From positions 1-64,000 of the IMG/VR virus record IMGVR_UViG_3300020731_000016: 64,000 nucleotides of DNA, one strand, 5' to 3'. The notes below the pieces were generated by a model, which saw only the letters and a program-made list of their open reading frames with translations, was not told the origin of the DNA and did not search any database. How positions within the stretch are numbered: position 1 is the stretch's first letter; the number at the start of each line of letters is the position of its first letter. Shown here piece after piece: positions 41,367-49,662 of this stretch. The DNA is from a virus. The position numbers and the translations under genes were made by a program.

Positions 41367-42065
41367 TTATTTTATGACATCTTCTAATATACCATTATAC
41401 ATTTTTTTATAACGTTTTAATGATAATCTTATTTCTTTTGTTGATAAAGATGTCATTTCTCTCAATGATAAAAGTATTAGGTTCTTATTAAATTTATTAC
41501 CTCCACCAATTTGAAATATTTTATTAAAATTGGTAAAAATTTCAAGTAATGCGTATCCTAATTTTTTTTCATTTTCGTTCATTTCTTCATTTTCCATGAA
41601 TTCTTCTAATTCTACCACTAATTTTGTAATAATATCAGAATAATCAACGTCTTCATGGTCTATTGTATATGATAAATGAGGACTTTCCTCTATTTCAGAA
41701 GAAATGTCCTCATATGATATACTTCTATTACTTTCTTTGGTGTCTTTTTGAATTGCACCCATCAAGTAATTTTTACAAATCGTACCAAAATACGAATACG
41801 CCTTCGTATTTTTGGTATGATCAAATTTGTTTAATTTTGTAATTAGAAAAGACCATGTATCGGTATGATTTTCATCAAATGATATACCTTTTCTATATAA
41901 TTTATAGCGTCGAATAATTGATTCGATCATTATAATTAGGGGTTCTCTTAAATATTCATTGAATATCTTATTCCTTTCAGTTTCGTCTTCAGATTCTAGA
42001 TATCTTACTACCGCTTCTTCTTGTTCAACCCCAAAATACTCTTTTTGGGTTCTTTTTTTTGGCAT
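41367..42065 (-). CDS. 55: gp55-like late sigma factor
   Basis: 232 aa. Sigma region 2-like segment: EYLREPLIIMIESIIRRYKL, then DTWSFLITKLNKFDHTKNTK and AYSYFGTICKNYLMGAIQ, close to the core-binding/-10 region of T4 gp55 and small sigmas. The C-terminal part is basic (LSLKRYKKMYNGILEDVIK) and could contact the sliding clamp, as in gp55. It would redirect host RNA polymerase to late promoters; the TATTTAT[A/T] motif is the best candidate target in this window. Confidence 0.78.
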   Translation of the reverse strand: MPKKRTQKEYFGVEQEEAVVRYLESEDETERNKIFNEYLREPLIIMIESIIRRYKLYRKGISFDENHTDTWSFLITKLNKFDHTKNTKAYSYFGTICKNYLMGAIQKDTKESNRSISYEDISSEIEESPHLSYTIDHEDVDYSDIITKLVVELEEFMENEEMNENEKKLGYALLEIFTNFNKIFQIGGGNKFNKNLILLSLREMTSLSTKEIRLSLKRYKKMYNGILEDVIK

Positions 42066-42847
42066 TAAGCTGGTACATAATTAATTTCTCGTTTATTTTT
42101 AAAGAAAAATTCTTTTTTAGCTGAATCTATCCAAAACTTAACTTCATCCTCAGTTAATTTTTCATTTTCAAATGACCAAAATAATGAATCTTCTCTTAAA
42201 TTCACGTGTTGATAACCAATACGTGGAACTGTCATTATTTTAACTTGATTATTAGTTAATCTTAGTAAAAATTCATAACTAAATGTTAGTTTCATGTTTT
42301 CTTTAAACACCCCATTTTCTTTAATGGTTTTTGTTCTATAAAGACCACCACTAGTTTGATAATTTTGGAATTCTAATAATGTTCCATTATCAATATAACC
42401 TTGTTGATCTGTAAACCCGTATGCCCAAGATGATTCATTCGTAAAACTTAAAAAATTACCATCTTTATCAACATCTTTAATGATTGGAAGAAATACATCA
42501 ACATCTGTATATGTGTTAATATGTTCATTCATTGATTTCAACCATATTGGTTTAAATATGTCATCAATTTCCAATATTGCAAACCATTCGGTATCACATG
42601 TTTCAATACCTTTGTTAATTTGTGAACAAAAATCTGTTTTACCTAAATTAACGATATAATTGATTTCTAATTTTTGTCCAAAATCTATTTTGGTTATTTC
42701 ATTTTTAATGTCTGCTGGACAAATAATTGAAACTTTAACATCATTATAAAATGTGTTCATAGAATCAATTGCAATTGTTAACATTTCTTTATAATCTTCA
42801 TCTATTTTGTGTACTGCTAAAAGTACTGTTATATTCTTGTTCTCCAT
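42065..42847 (-). CDS. GT-A (family 2-like) glycosyltransferase
   Basis: 260 aa. ITVLLAVHKIDEDYKEML and AIDSMNTFYNDVKVSIIC at the N-terminus, DFCSQINKGIETCDTEWFAI, then the metal site LEIDDIF near residue 92, and a DQQGYIDNG acceptor part. Fits small GT2 enzymes. Donor and acceptor unknown; phage glycosyltransferases often modify DNA or virion surfaces. Start and stop overlap neighbours by one base. Confidence 0.75.
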   Translation of the reverse strand: MENKNITVLLAVHKIDEDYKEMLTIAIDSMNTFYNDVKVSIICPADIKNEITKIDFGQKLEINYIVNLGKTDFCSQINKGIETCDTEWFAILEIDDIFKPIWLKSMNEHINTYTDVDVFLPIIKDVDKDGNFLSFTNESSWAYGFTDQQGYIDNGTLLEFQNYQTSGGLYRTKTIKENGVFKENMKLTFSYEFLLRLTNNQVKIMTVPRIGYQHVNLREDSLFWSFENEKLTEDEVKFWIDSAKKEFFFKNKREINYVPA

Positions 42848-43908
42848 TATATTGTTTCTTTATTTATATTTTCAATCCCTTTTTCGATTGCTTCTTTTCT
42901 TTTATTTTTTATTGATCCAAAAATAGATAATATGTTATTTTGTGTCACATGTGTATCATATGGTAATAAAGTATCTTTCATTTTAGTTTTAACTTCGTCA
43001 GTTAAATCAATACCATCTAACCAAGATAATAAGAAAGTACCTAAAATATCTACCAATTTATTGGTATCATCTGTCCACATACCATTTTCTCCTAACCAAT
43101 CTGGTTCTGTATCAGGTATCTTACCAATAACAGGAACAGCACTTTTTAATGATTCAAGAGGAAATGTACCAAATGTAGATTCGTTATCCACCCATAATGA
43201 TACAACACATTCTTTTAGTGCTTCACTAAAGTCTTTATAATTCATTTGAACCATATCTCTGAATGTGATGAATCTAAGTTGTGGATACCTAAGATAAAAT
43301 TCAGATATTAATCTTCTATGGATGACTCTATCTCTACAATTAATCGCTACCAATGGTTTTATTGGTTTTTCTGAAGGTGTGAAATTATCACCAATTATTG
43401 GTGGTATAATGAACACTAATGCTTCCGGAAAGTTTTGTAAAATATATTTTTTACTTTCTTCTGTTGTAGTAATTACCCTGTCAAATCCAAAATCAATCCA
43501 TCTACTACCAACTGGTAATGTTTCAAAAATATAATTTTTTTGTTGAACTAACATTACTTTACTACATTTAACATTAGTCAGTTGTTGTAAAACATTTGAA
43601 TAGTATTCAGGAACGACAATAGTGTCATCAATTTTAATTTCTGGTCTGTCTTCTTTAATAGATACGACTTCTAATTTAGAATAATCGTCACCTAACCAAG
43701 GTACGCCACCATATGTTTTATCTTCAACAAGGATTTTTGATGGGAATCCATTATTATTTAATGTTAAAGCCATATCATAGATATGTTTAACTGATGCTCT
43801 TGGGTTATTTTTTGTGTCATATGTTAAAAAATACGTAACACTTTGACCCCCCTCTAATCTACCTATCGCTTCGATTAGTTTTTGTATTTGTTCTTCTTTA
43901 TTCATCAT
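42847..43908 (-). CDS. GT-B glycosyltransferase
   Basis: 353 aa. Two Rossmann-like halves: SVTYFLTYDTKNNPRASVKH with a helix of the first domain, a central VITTTEESKKYILQNFPEA, then the GT4-type C-half LVAINCRDRVIHRRLISEF, WVDNESTFGTFPLESLKSAV with the E-x7-E-like donor site, and PVIGKIPDTEPDWLGENG. Similar enzymes are found in marine T4-like phages. Two consecutive ATGs; the first overlaps the stop of the 103-aa gene. Confidence 0.8.
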   Translation of the reverse strand: MMNKEEQIQKLIEAIGRLEGGQSVTYFLTYDTKNNPRASVKHIYDMALTLNNNGFPSKILVEDKTYGGVPWLGDDYSKLEVVSIKEDRPEIKIDDTIVVPEYYSNVLQQLTNVKCSKVMLVQQKNYIFETLPVGSRWIDFGFDRVITTTEESKKYILQNFPEALVFIIPPIIGDNFTPSEKPIKPLVAINCRDRVIHRRLISEFYLRYPQLRFITFRDMVQMNYKDFSEALKECVVSLWVDNESTFGTFPLESLKSAVPVIGKIPDTEPDWLGENGMWTDDTNKLVDILGTFLLSWLDGIDLTDEVKTKMKDTLLPYDTHVTQNNILSIFGSIKNKRKEAIEKGIENINKETI

Positions 43909-44209
43909 CTTCTATATATTCAATTAAAATTTCACTTTTTATTAGACTATTCATCGCAATTTGAAAGGATATGTCTTCGTTTTTAAATCCTTTTAATAAT
44001 GTGTCGTCTTCTGATTCTTGAAAGTCATTGATGACTCTATCTAAACACATTTTCACCATTTCATATTTGAAAACGTTGATTTCTAAATCTGAAGGTACTT
44101 TTTCTTCATCTTTATTATCAGCGTCATCATCATTTATTCTTGTGATTTTGCATTTGTCAATGATTTTGTCGAAGTCAATGTAGTACTGTTTTCTGAAAAA
44201 TTGATCCAT
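43898..44209 (-). CDS. Hypothetical acidic protein, 103 aa
   Basis: Asp/Glu-rich, helical (NDDDADNKDEEKV; FKYEMVKMCLDRVI). It overlaps the upstream gene by 76 bases in another frame and the downstream GT-B gene by 11, a very compact arrangement. Unknown. Confidence 0.6.
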   Translation of the reverse strand: MDQFFRKQYYIDFDKIIDKCKITRINDDDADNKDEEKVPSDLEINVFKYEMVKMCLDRVINDFQESEDDTLLKGFKNEDISFQIAMNSLIKSEILIEYIEDDE

Positions 44210-44823
44210 GTTTCTTTTATTTCTGTTAATTTAGTTATTTCTTCTCCAATTGTAAAGAATTCATTGTATTTAGTATTAAATTTATAGACAAATTTATCAA
44301 TAGGACATTTTTCTATTATTTTTTTATTATCCGTTATCCAATAATGACAATTTTTCCAAGCATCTTCAATTTCATTTGATTTAATAAACTTAATATTATT
44401 TGCCATTATACCATTTTTAGATAGGAAAAATAATGTTGCTGGTTTTGCTTTACCAAATTCATCCAAACCAATTAAAGTAATATTATGTTCTAAATTTGAG
44501 GAAATTAATTTATTTAAATCTGTTATCACAGTTGAGTAACTAAGACCTGCATGACCGAAGATTTCTATTGGGAATTCTAAGAATAAAAAATATTCAAATT
44601 CTTCTTTTGATTTAAATTTATAACTATTTAATATATTATCATTTTGAACAGGTAAATTTATTCCATATTCAAAATTACTATCATCTGAATCAATAACTTC
44701 TCCAGTTTCAACATCAAGTTTATCACCGATTTCATCTGAGTTTAAATAATAATCTACGTAGTGGTAGTTGAATTTTTGTATGAGGTTTCTAATAACCCCG
44801 TCAATACTAATATATATTTCCAT
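44134..44823 (-). CDS. HAD-like fold protein, probably degenerate, 229 aa
   Basis: It opens with MEIYISIDGVIRNLIQKF, the position of the HAD nucleophile loop (normally D-x-D-G), but the first Asp is Ser, so phosphatase activity is doubtful. Later YSTVITDLNKLISS and ITLIGLDEFGKAKPATLFFL are consistent with the HAD core. A binding role is possible. The last 76 bases overlap the next gene. Confidence 0.5.
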   Translation of the reverse strand: MEIYISIDGVIRNLIQKFNYHYVDYYLNSDEIGDKLDVETGEVIDSDDSNFEYGINLPVQNDNILNSYKFKSKEEFEYFLFLEFPIEIFGHAGLSYSTVITDLNKLISSNLEHNITLIGLDEFGKAKPATLFFLSKNGIMANNIKFIKSNEIEDAWKNCHYWITDNKKIIEKCPIDKFVYKFNTKYNEFFTIGEEITKLTEIKETWINFSENSTTLTSTKSLTNAKSQE

Positions 44824-44917
44824 GTCGACTAATATAGTATTAGTGTAAATATAAGTAAATAATAAACCAATATCACTATAATAAATGATATGGGTTTATT
44901 GTGCAAAAATTACTTTA

Positions 44918-46693
44918 TTACTTAGCTAAATGTGCTTTGTATTTTTTATATATCTTCTGTATTAATGGATCTCTTTTTTGGAATGATTCATCTAATTCTT
45001 TAATACCGATTTCAGGTTCATTACCAAGTATTTCAATTAAATCAAAAATACCAGTATTTCTAATATCAGTTTGGAATGGATCTGCCATTAATATTAATTT
45101 TGATGAAGAACTTTTTCTTGTTATAAAAGATATTTGTTCATGTAAAACCGCACCTTGTATTTCATCTGCAATAATACATGCATTTTCAAAACTAACACCT
45201 CTACAAAATTGTATTGGTTCAAATATTACAGTTTCTTCTCTGAATAATTTTTCTGTTTCTAACTTACCGATAATTTTTTCCATATTATCAATAAATGAAC
45301 GTAAATAAGGTTCTATTTTTTCTTCTGAAGTACCGGGTAAAAATCCCATACTTTTACCAATTTCAACGATTGGTTTTGTTAATACAATTTTCTCAATATT
45401 CTTTTTCCTTAATTCAGTTAAAGCATAATAAAGAGCTATTGTTGTGTTATGTGTAACAATAAAATTATCGGTTAAATATAAATGTGATGGTGAATCAACA
45501 TAAATACATTGACATTCTTTTTCACCAACATACTCAATTTTTTTAATTATTCTTTTAAATTCATTACGTTTATTATTTAGTAAACGTTCTCTTTTTCTTG
45601 TTAATGTGAATAATTTATGATAATCTTCAAAATAAAGATATACATTATAATTTATTGATGTTTTAATAATATCACCATTATTATTTTTATATTTACTTTC
45701 TCTATGTTTTATTTTACCAACACCACCCAATGAAAATATTAAAAATAAAATATCATTAGCTAATTGTAAACTACTTGTACTTATGGATATTCTTTGATTT
45801 TTTTCTACAGTACCGTCAGTATCCAATAACCCATTTAATAATTTTAAACGATTATCAATATTTGTGAAAATGTATTCTTTTGGAATAAATTTTTCTTTAC
45901 TACCAACATTAATATTTAATCGTCTTATTTCATTTAAAATTTCATTTTTTTGTTTAACCCCATTTATTCGATAATCACAACTTTTCAAATCTTTTTTCTT
46001 TAATGAACAATTATGTTCTTTTATAATCTCATCAACAGAATTTAATATTTCTTTATCAATTGTAGATAAAATTACGGAATTTTGTGTTAATCCCCCATCA
46101 CCTAATAATACACCTATTAAATAAGGATCTATATTATGGTTATCTTTAAAATACTCCGATTTTGAAAAATCAATAGGTTTGTGTTTTGGTAAATAATAAT
46201 TATTACTTAATTTTGAAATAATTTCTTTTGTTGGTAATGTTTCATATTTCAAATAATTGGTATTGATATATTCTTTTCCATTTTTTTTATGGAATTGATT
46301 ATACAAATTTTTCTTTTTTATAACACTCCATAAATGTTCTTCACAACATTCTGTGGTAGAACCATCATTTAATGTTATTTTAACTATCTTTTTAACCCCT
46401 TGTGGATAAATACCTAAAATAGTTGTCTCATCACCATTTTCTGTAATTATTTTATCTCCAACAATTAAATCCCCCATTAATTTATAACCATTAGATGTTA
46501 CAACATTTGAATCTAATGGTTGTGCTTTTCCACAACCCGGATCGGCAAGTAATAATGTTATTTGATTATTTCTTATAAATTCGACTACTTCTTTTTGATT
46601 GTCGTCTAATGTGATTTGAAACTTTGGGGGTGTTTTAGGAACTCTCTTCTCTTTGTAAACATTGTCTGTATGCGGTTTAGACGCCATATTCAT
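44918..46693 (-). CDS. phoH: PhoH-like ATPase with intein
   Basis: 591 aa precursor, 231 aa after splicing. Extein: ITLLLADPGCGK / TTIALYYALTEL (Walker A split by the intein), IVLTKPIVEIGKSMGFLPG, VIFEPIQFCRGVSFENACII, Walker B IADEIQG, SSKLILMADPFQTD. This is the PhoH/RNA-helicase-like family common in marine phages, of unsettled role. A second possible start is at the third residue (ATG 46687). TATTTATA motif 10 bases upstream. Confidence 0.88.
   Translation of the reverse strand: MNMASKPHTDNVYKEKRVPKTPPKFQITLDDNQKEVVEFIRNNQITLLLADPGCGKAQPLDSNVVTSNGYKLMGDLIVGDKIITENGDETTILGIYPQGVKKIVKITLNDGSTTECCEEHLWSVIKKKNLYNQFHKKNGKEYINTNYLKYETLPTKEIISKLSNNYYLPKHKPIDFSKSEYFKDNHNIDPYLIGVLLGDGGLTQNSVILSTIDKEILNSVDEIIKEHNCSLKKKDLKSCDYRINGVKQKNEILNEIRRLNINVGSKEKFIPKEYIFTNIDNRLKLLNGLLDTDGTVEKNQRISISTSSLQLANDILFLIFSLGGVGKIKHRESKYKNNNGDIIKTSINYNVYLYFEDYHKLFTLTRKRERLLNNKRNEFKRIIKKIEYVGEKECQCIYVDSPSHLYLTDNFIVTHNTTIALYYALTELRKKNIEKIVLTKPIVEIGKSMGFLPGTSEEKIEPYLRSFIDNMEKIIGKLETEKLFREETVIFEPIQFCRGVSFENACIIADEIQGAVLHEQISFITRKSSSSKLILMADPFQTDIRNTGIFDLIEILGNEPEIGIKELDESFQKRDPLIQKIYKKYKAHLAK
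45446..46525 (-). mobile_element. PhoH intein, Ala-1 type, LAGLIDADG
   Basis: 360 residues, from Ala (AQPLDSNVV) to His-Asn, +1 Thr. It is inserted between Lys and Thr of Walker A. Motifs YLIGVLLGDGG and LLNGLLDTDGT. Ala at position 1 means the usual first N-S shift is impossible, so an alternative splicing route is needed. Confidence 0.88.
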
Positions 46694-46703
46694 ATCCTTT
46701 TTT

Positions 46704-46711
46704 TATAAATA
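46704..46711 (-). promoter_or_regulatory. TATTTATA motif
   Basis: 10 bases before the PhoH ATG (46693). Confidence 0.4.
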
Positions 46712-46746
46712 TGGCGTTAAACCTGAATACTTTATATATGTATTTT

Positions 46747-47052
46747 TTATTTACCAGAACTACCAAATCCACCTGTACCTCTCTCAGTATCAGAGAGTGT
46801 TTCGGATTCAATAAATTTAATTTGAGGATAAGGTAAAATAATTATTTGTGCTCCTCTTTCACCTAATTCATATTTGTTAAAAAATGGTGCGTTATCAGTA
46901 ACTATTTTGAATGTGGCTTTAATTTCACCTCTATAACCACAATTATGTAAACATAAATTATTTCCAAAGAAATTATGATTTTTTTCTACTGTTAAATGAT
47001 AAATTGGTTTACTATTAGTTTTTTCAATTTTTTTTATTTTGGTATATTTCAT
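46747..47052 (-). CDS. dut: dUTPase, C-terminal part with split-intein C-part
   Basis: 101 aa. Residues 1-37 are an intein C-part (PIYHLTVEKNHNFFGNN, ending LCLHN), then extein Cys38. CGYRGEI continues dUTPase motif 3, FNKYELGERGAQIIILPYP is motif 4, and RGTGGFGSSGK is the Gly-rich motif 5 that closes over the nucleotide. Spliced to the product of 47929-48633 it makes a 203-aa dUTPase. Its ATG lies inside the end of the homing gene. Confidence 0.88.
   Translation of the reverse strand: MKYTKIKKIEKTNSKPIYHLTVEKNHNFFGNNLCLHNCGYRGEIKATFKIVTDNAPFFNKYELGERGAQIIILPYPQIKFIESETLSDTERGTGGFGSSGK
46942..47052 (-). mobile_element. Split intein of dUTPase, C-part
   Basis: 37 residues ending His-Asn, +1 Cys. 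This is the conventional split position (as in DnaE inteins), unlike the Clp and terminase split inteins. Confidence 0.85.
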
Positions 47053-47872
47053 TTACTTTATTTTTAATCTTATTTAATGTTATTTTTTTTGTTTTATAAT
47101 CATTTTCCCATATTATAATAACTTCATACCCATTATCGGTTAATAATTTAACCCGTTGATTATCATTTTCCCATATTTCTTTAGCGGTTTTTCTAATTTG
47201 TTTATGGTAATAATCGGGATTAAAAAATAATGGATTACAGTGCCAATAATCACCATAACATTCAATTAATATTTTATTATTTATTAAAATATCAGGAAAT
47301 GTTTTTCTCATTTTTAAATCTATAAATCCATTTGAATCAACTGTTAAATTTTTAATTTTTAATTTTAAAAATTCAAATATTTCTTTTTCAAATTTAGATG
47401 TTCTTTTACCAACAAATTTAGACTTACACTCATTTGAACAATAACCTTCATCCTCCCAATTTGAACTAATATATACTTTATCACAAGAATTACATTTTCT
47501 TTTTATTCTACCTGATAAGTGTTTACATTCATTTGAACAAAATTTAGAAACTTTTCGATAATTCCAAGTTTCATATTCTTTACCACAATGATCACATGAA
47601 AATTTATTTTTTTTTAATTTTATAGTATTATTATTTTTCTGTTGATTCTTACTTGCACATGATATTGAACAAAATCTTCTTTTAGTGTAATTTTGAACCT
47701 CAACTTCTTTATCACATTCTTCACATTTAATAATTTTTCTTTTTCTTAATGGATTTAATATTGTTGACATTGAATTGATTCTACATTCATTTGAACAATA
47801 TTTTGAATGATCTCTATTTGTTAAAAATTCTTTATTACATTGTAAGCATATTTTTTCTTGTTTTTCACACAT
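47024..47872 (-). CDS. Vsr-like homing endonuclease with zinc-finger repeats, inside the broken dUTPase gene
   Basis: 282 aa. At least five CxxC-type zinc units in the first 165 residues (CLQCNKEF...CSNEC; CEECDKEV...CSISC; CDHCGKEY...CSNEC; CNSCDKVY...CSNEC). The C-terminal Vsr/EDxHD nuclease has MRKTFPDILINNKILIECYG, DYWHCNPLFFN, AKEIWENDNQRVKLLTDNGY and VIIIWENDY. Same nuclease class as at 6502-7719 but with zinc fingers in place of the repeat module. It overlaps the dUTPase C-half by 29 bases. Confidence 0.85.
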   Translation of the reverse strand: MCEKQEKICLQCNKEFLTNRDHSKYCSNECRINSMSTILNPLRKRKIIKCEECDKEVEVQNYTKRRFCSISCASKNQQKNNNTIKLKKNKFSCDHCGKEYETWNYRKVSKFCSNECKHLSGRIKRKCNSCDKVYISSNWEDEGYCSNECKSKFVGKRTSKFEKEIFEFLKLKIKNLTVDSNGFIDLKMRKTFPDILINNKILIECYGDYWHCNPLFFNPDYYHKQIRKTAKEIWENDNQRVKLLTDNGYEVIIIWENDYKTKKITLNKIKNKVNEIYQNKKN

Positions 47873-47890
47873 ATAACCACATTCTATTAC

Positions 47891-47898
47891 AATAAATA
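47891..47898 (-). promoter_or_regulatory. TATTTATT motif
   Basis: 18 bases before the homing gene ATG (47872). Confidence 0.3.
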
Positions 47899-47928
47899 TC
47901 CAATAGAATGTAAAAGAATACGATATAT

Positions 47929-48633
47929 TTACATAAATCTTAAGATTTCGTCATTTTCTGTTAAATCAAAAACTTTTTTCCATCCTGATTTAGTAAAAAC
48001 TTCTTTTTCATGTGGTAATTCTACAATATCTCCATCTTCTGTGGTAATTCTCAATAAATCTTTATTTTCTACTATCCACATATCTGTAACCATATCAGTT
48101 TCTATTGAATTTAATTCTTCGTTATATGATAAAATTGGTATTGATATATTTTCAAATAAATCTTCAACATTAATATCCCCATTAATAGTTTTTATTTTTG
48201 TTCCAGATGGAACACAATCTACAACCCCAACTGCGTTACTTAATAATAAATCATATTCTCTAACAGAAGAACGTGGGAATATCAGTCCAACATATCCTCT
48301 AGGTATTTCCATGGCAATACCAAATCCATAAGTCACATCTCCATCAGTTTGATTAATTATTTCAGTAATTGTTAAATCCATACCAGCATCACCATCTTTT
48401 GAATATGATGGTATAACTGCATTTGGATGTGTTTTTTTAACTTTAATTTCCATTGCTGATGAATTTGTTACCATAGTTTTTTGTACGTCAGTATTTAACT
48501 TTAATAACAAATCATCTAATTCACTTATAAAATTTAAATCAATTTCTTCATCATCTGATTTTAATTGACTTTCAAAATTTTGTAACTTACTAATGTAGTC
48601 TTTAATCTCTTCTTTTTCCATGTTCTTTTTCAT
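47929..48633 (-). CDS. dut: dUTPase, N-terminal part with split-intein N-part
   Basis: 234 aa. An N-terminal helical extension (1-60) precedes the dUTPase fold: DGDAGMDLTIT (motif 1, residues 80-90), PRGYVGLIFPRSSV (motif 2), and NAVGVVD (start of motif 3, with the catalytic Asp at 139). Residue 140 Cys starts a 95-residue intein N-part, and the frame ends at LRFM. It hydrolyses dUTP to dUMP, protecting phage DNA from uracil; with dCMP deaminase it feeds dTMP synthesis. Two starts possible (residue 1 or 5). Confidence 0.88.
   Translation of the reverse strand: MKKNMEKEEIKDYISKLQNFESQLKSDDEEIDLNFISELDDLLLKLNTDVQKTMVTNSSAMEIKVKKTHPNAVIPSYSKDGDAGMDLTITEIINQTDGDVTYGFGIAMEIPRGYVGLIFPRSSVREYDLLLSNAVGVVDCVPSGTKIKTINGDINVEDLFENISIPILSYNEELNSIETDMVTDMWIVENKDLLRITTEDGDIVELPHEKEVFTKSGWKKVFDLTENDEILRFM
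47932..48216 (-). mobile_element. Split intein of dUTPase, N-part
   Basis: 95 residues: CVPSGTKIKTINGD, then WIVENKDLLRITTEDGD and LPHEKEVFTKSGW. With the 37-residue C-part it is a mini-intein of 132 residues with no endonuclease domain. Inserted directly after the catalytic Asp. Confidence 0.85.
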
Positions 48634-49177
48634 CTATTATTGCCAATTCTATTCCTTGTTTAACAATATTTGTTAATGCTTCTGAATAGAATTTAGCTTG
48701 TTTATCGGTTTCGTCTTTATCCAAATTTACGATTGCTTGGAACTCGATTTCCTTCAATTTAACACCATAATTAATTGCATAATATGCAGATCTTTCACCT
48801 GTTCTTAATGAAACAATATCATCGTTAAATTCATACATTTTACCTAAGTTTTTTCTATGCCATTCACTTGCATTTGGTTTAAATAAAAAGACTTTACCTA
48901 TTTGTGAAAGAAATACACACTTAATAATGGATTCTTTATTTTGTCTAATTGTTTCAGGTAATAAATCATTAATTTGGACAGCGTATTTACACGCTTTAAT
49001 CAAATGATTTAATAAACCACCCGGAAAACAACCATACATCTCCAATGTGGGAGATGCTGGTGAAATATAAAATCCATCACCTAAAAAATCTAATAATTCT
49101 GGTGTGAAAATTTCATATTTATTATTTGTTTCAATAAACTTTTGTTTATTTGCATCTAATTGTTGTGTTGTTAACAT
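48602..49177 (-). CDS. HD-domain-like protein, metal site altered, 191 aa
   Basis: It resembles phage HD phosphohydrolases: CFPGGLLNHLIKACKYAVQI holds the first His, and KCVFLSQIGKVFLF corresponds to the usual LHDIGK strand, but His-Asp is replaced by Ser-Gln. GERSAYYAINYG fits the later part of the domain. With the metal pair lost it is probably not an active phosphohydrolase. It overlaps the dUTPase start by 32 bases. Confidence 0.6.
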   Translation of the reverse strand: MLTTQQLDANKQKFIETNNKYEIFTPELLDFLGDGFYISPASPTLEMYGCFPGGLLNHLIKACKYAVQINDLLPETIRQNKESIIKCVFLSQIGKVFLFKPNASEWHRKNLGKMYEFNDDIVSLRTGERSAYYAINYGVKLKEIEFQAIVNLDKDETDKQAKFYSEALTNIVKQGIELAIIDEKEHGKRRD

Positions 49178-49184
49178 AATTTTT

Positions 49185-49373
49185 TTATTTAATATAATCC
49201 CGATTTTCTTTTTTTGCTAAACTTAATTTTAGTTGTAGATGGTCAATTAATTTTTTGTAATTAATTCTGTCAGAATCACTCATTTTTTTAGTATCTAACT
49301 CAAATTTTCTTTTAGCAATTAAACCTTCAAGTAATTCAATAAAAGTTATTACTTTAAATTTTTTTATACCCAT
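49185..49373 (-). CDS. Hypothetical protein, 62 aa
   Basis: Basic helical protein (ITFIELLEGLIAKRKFELD). Tightly packed between the DUF4494-like gene (3-base gap) and the HD-like gene (7-base gap), so co-transcribed. Unknown. Confidence 0.65.
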   Translation of the reverse strand: MGIKKFKVITFIELLEGLIAKRKFELDTKKMSDSDRINYKKLIDHLQLKLSLAKKENRDYIK

Positions 49374-49376
49374 TAA

Positions 49377-49610
49377 TTAACCTTTATAAAATTCGGGAGT
49401 ATTTTTTTTGTCAATAACACATTCAATTGGTAGTTTAACAATTGATAGAGTTTCGCTTGCTCTGATATCACCTTCTCTGTATTTTGCGGCAACTAACATT
49501 GCTTCCTCAGCAGATTCTGCTTCTAAAGCGTACTTTAATTTTTGAAGACGGTTATTTCCGTTTCTGTCTACTTGTTCGGTTTCATAACCGATTGTAACTA
49601 AATAATGCAT
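49377..49610 (-). CDS. DUF4494-like protein, 77 aa
   Basis: YLVTIGYETEQVDRNGNNRL, then LKYALEAESAEEAMLVAAKY resembles DUF4494, small proteins mostly from Bacteroidota and their phages. Function unknown. First gene of an operon with its own host-type promoter; supports a Bacteroidota host. Family match is tentative. Confidence 0.6.
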   Translation of the reverse strand: MHYLVTIGYETEQVDRNGNNRLQKLKYALEAESAEEAMLVAAKYREGDIRASETLSIVKLPIECVIDKKNTPEFYKG

Positions 49611-49630
49611 ATTTTATAATTTTAATAAAT

Positions 49631-49662
49631 CAAATATAATCAATATTTTTTGATTTACCAAA
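49631..49662 (-). promoter_or_regulatory. Bacteroidota-type promoter
   Basis: Minus strand TTTG (49662-49659), 20-base spacer, TATATTTG (49638-49631). 20 bases to ATG 49610. Would drive the DUF4494-like, 62-aa, HD-like and dUTPase N-half genes. Confidence 0.7.

Noticed and set aside
44862-44897. Hairpin AAACC-ATATCA / TGATAT-GGGTTT as a terminator
   Set aside because: The stem is interrupted and no T-run follows on either strand; it may be a weak regulatory structure upstream of 44823 but I cannot support a call.
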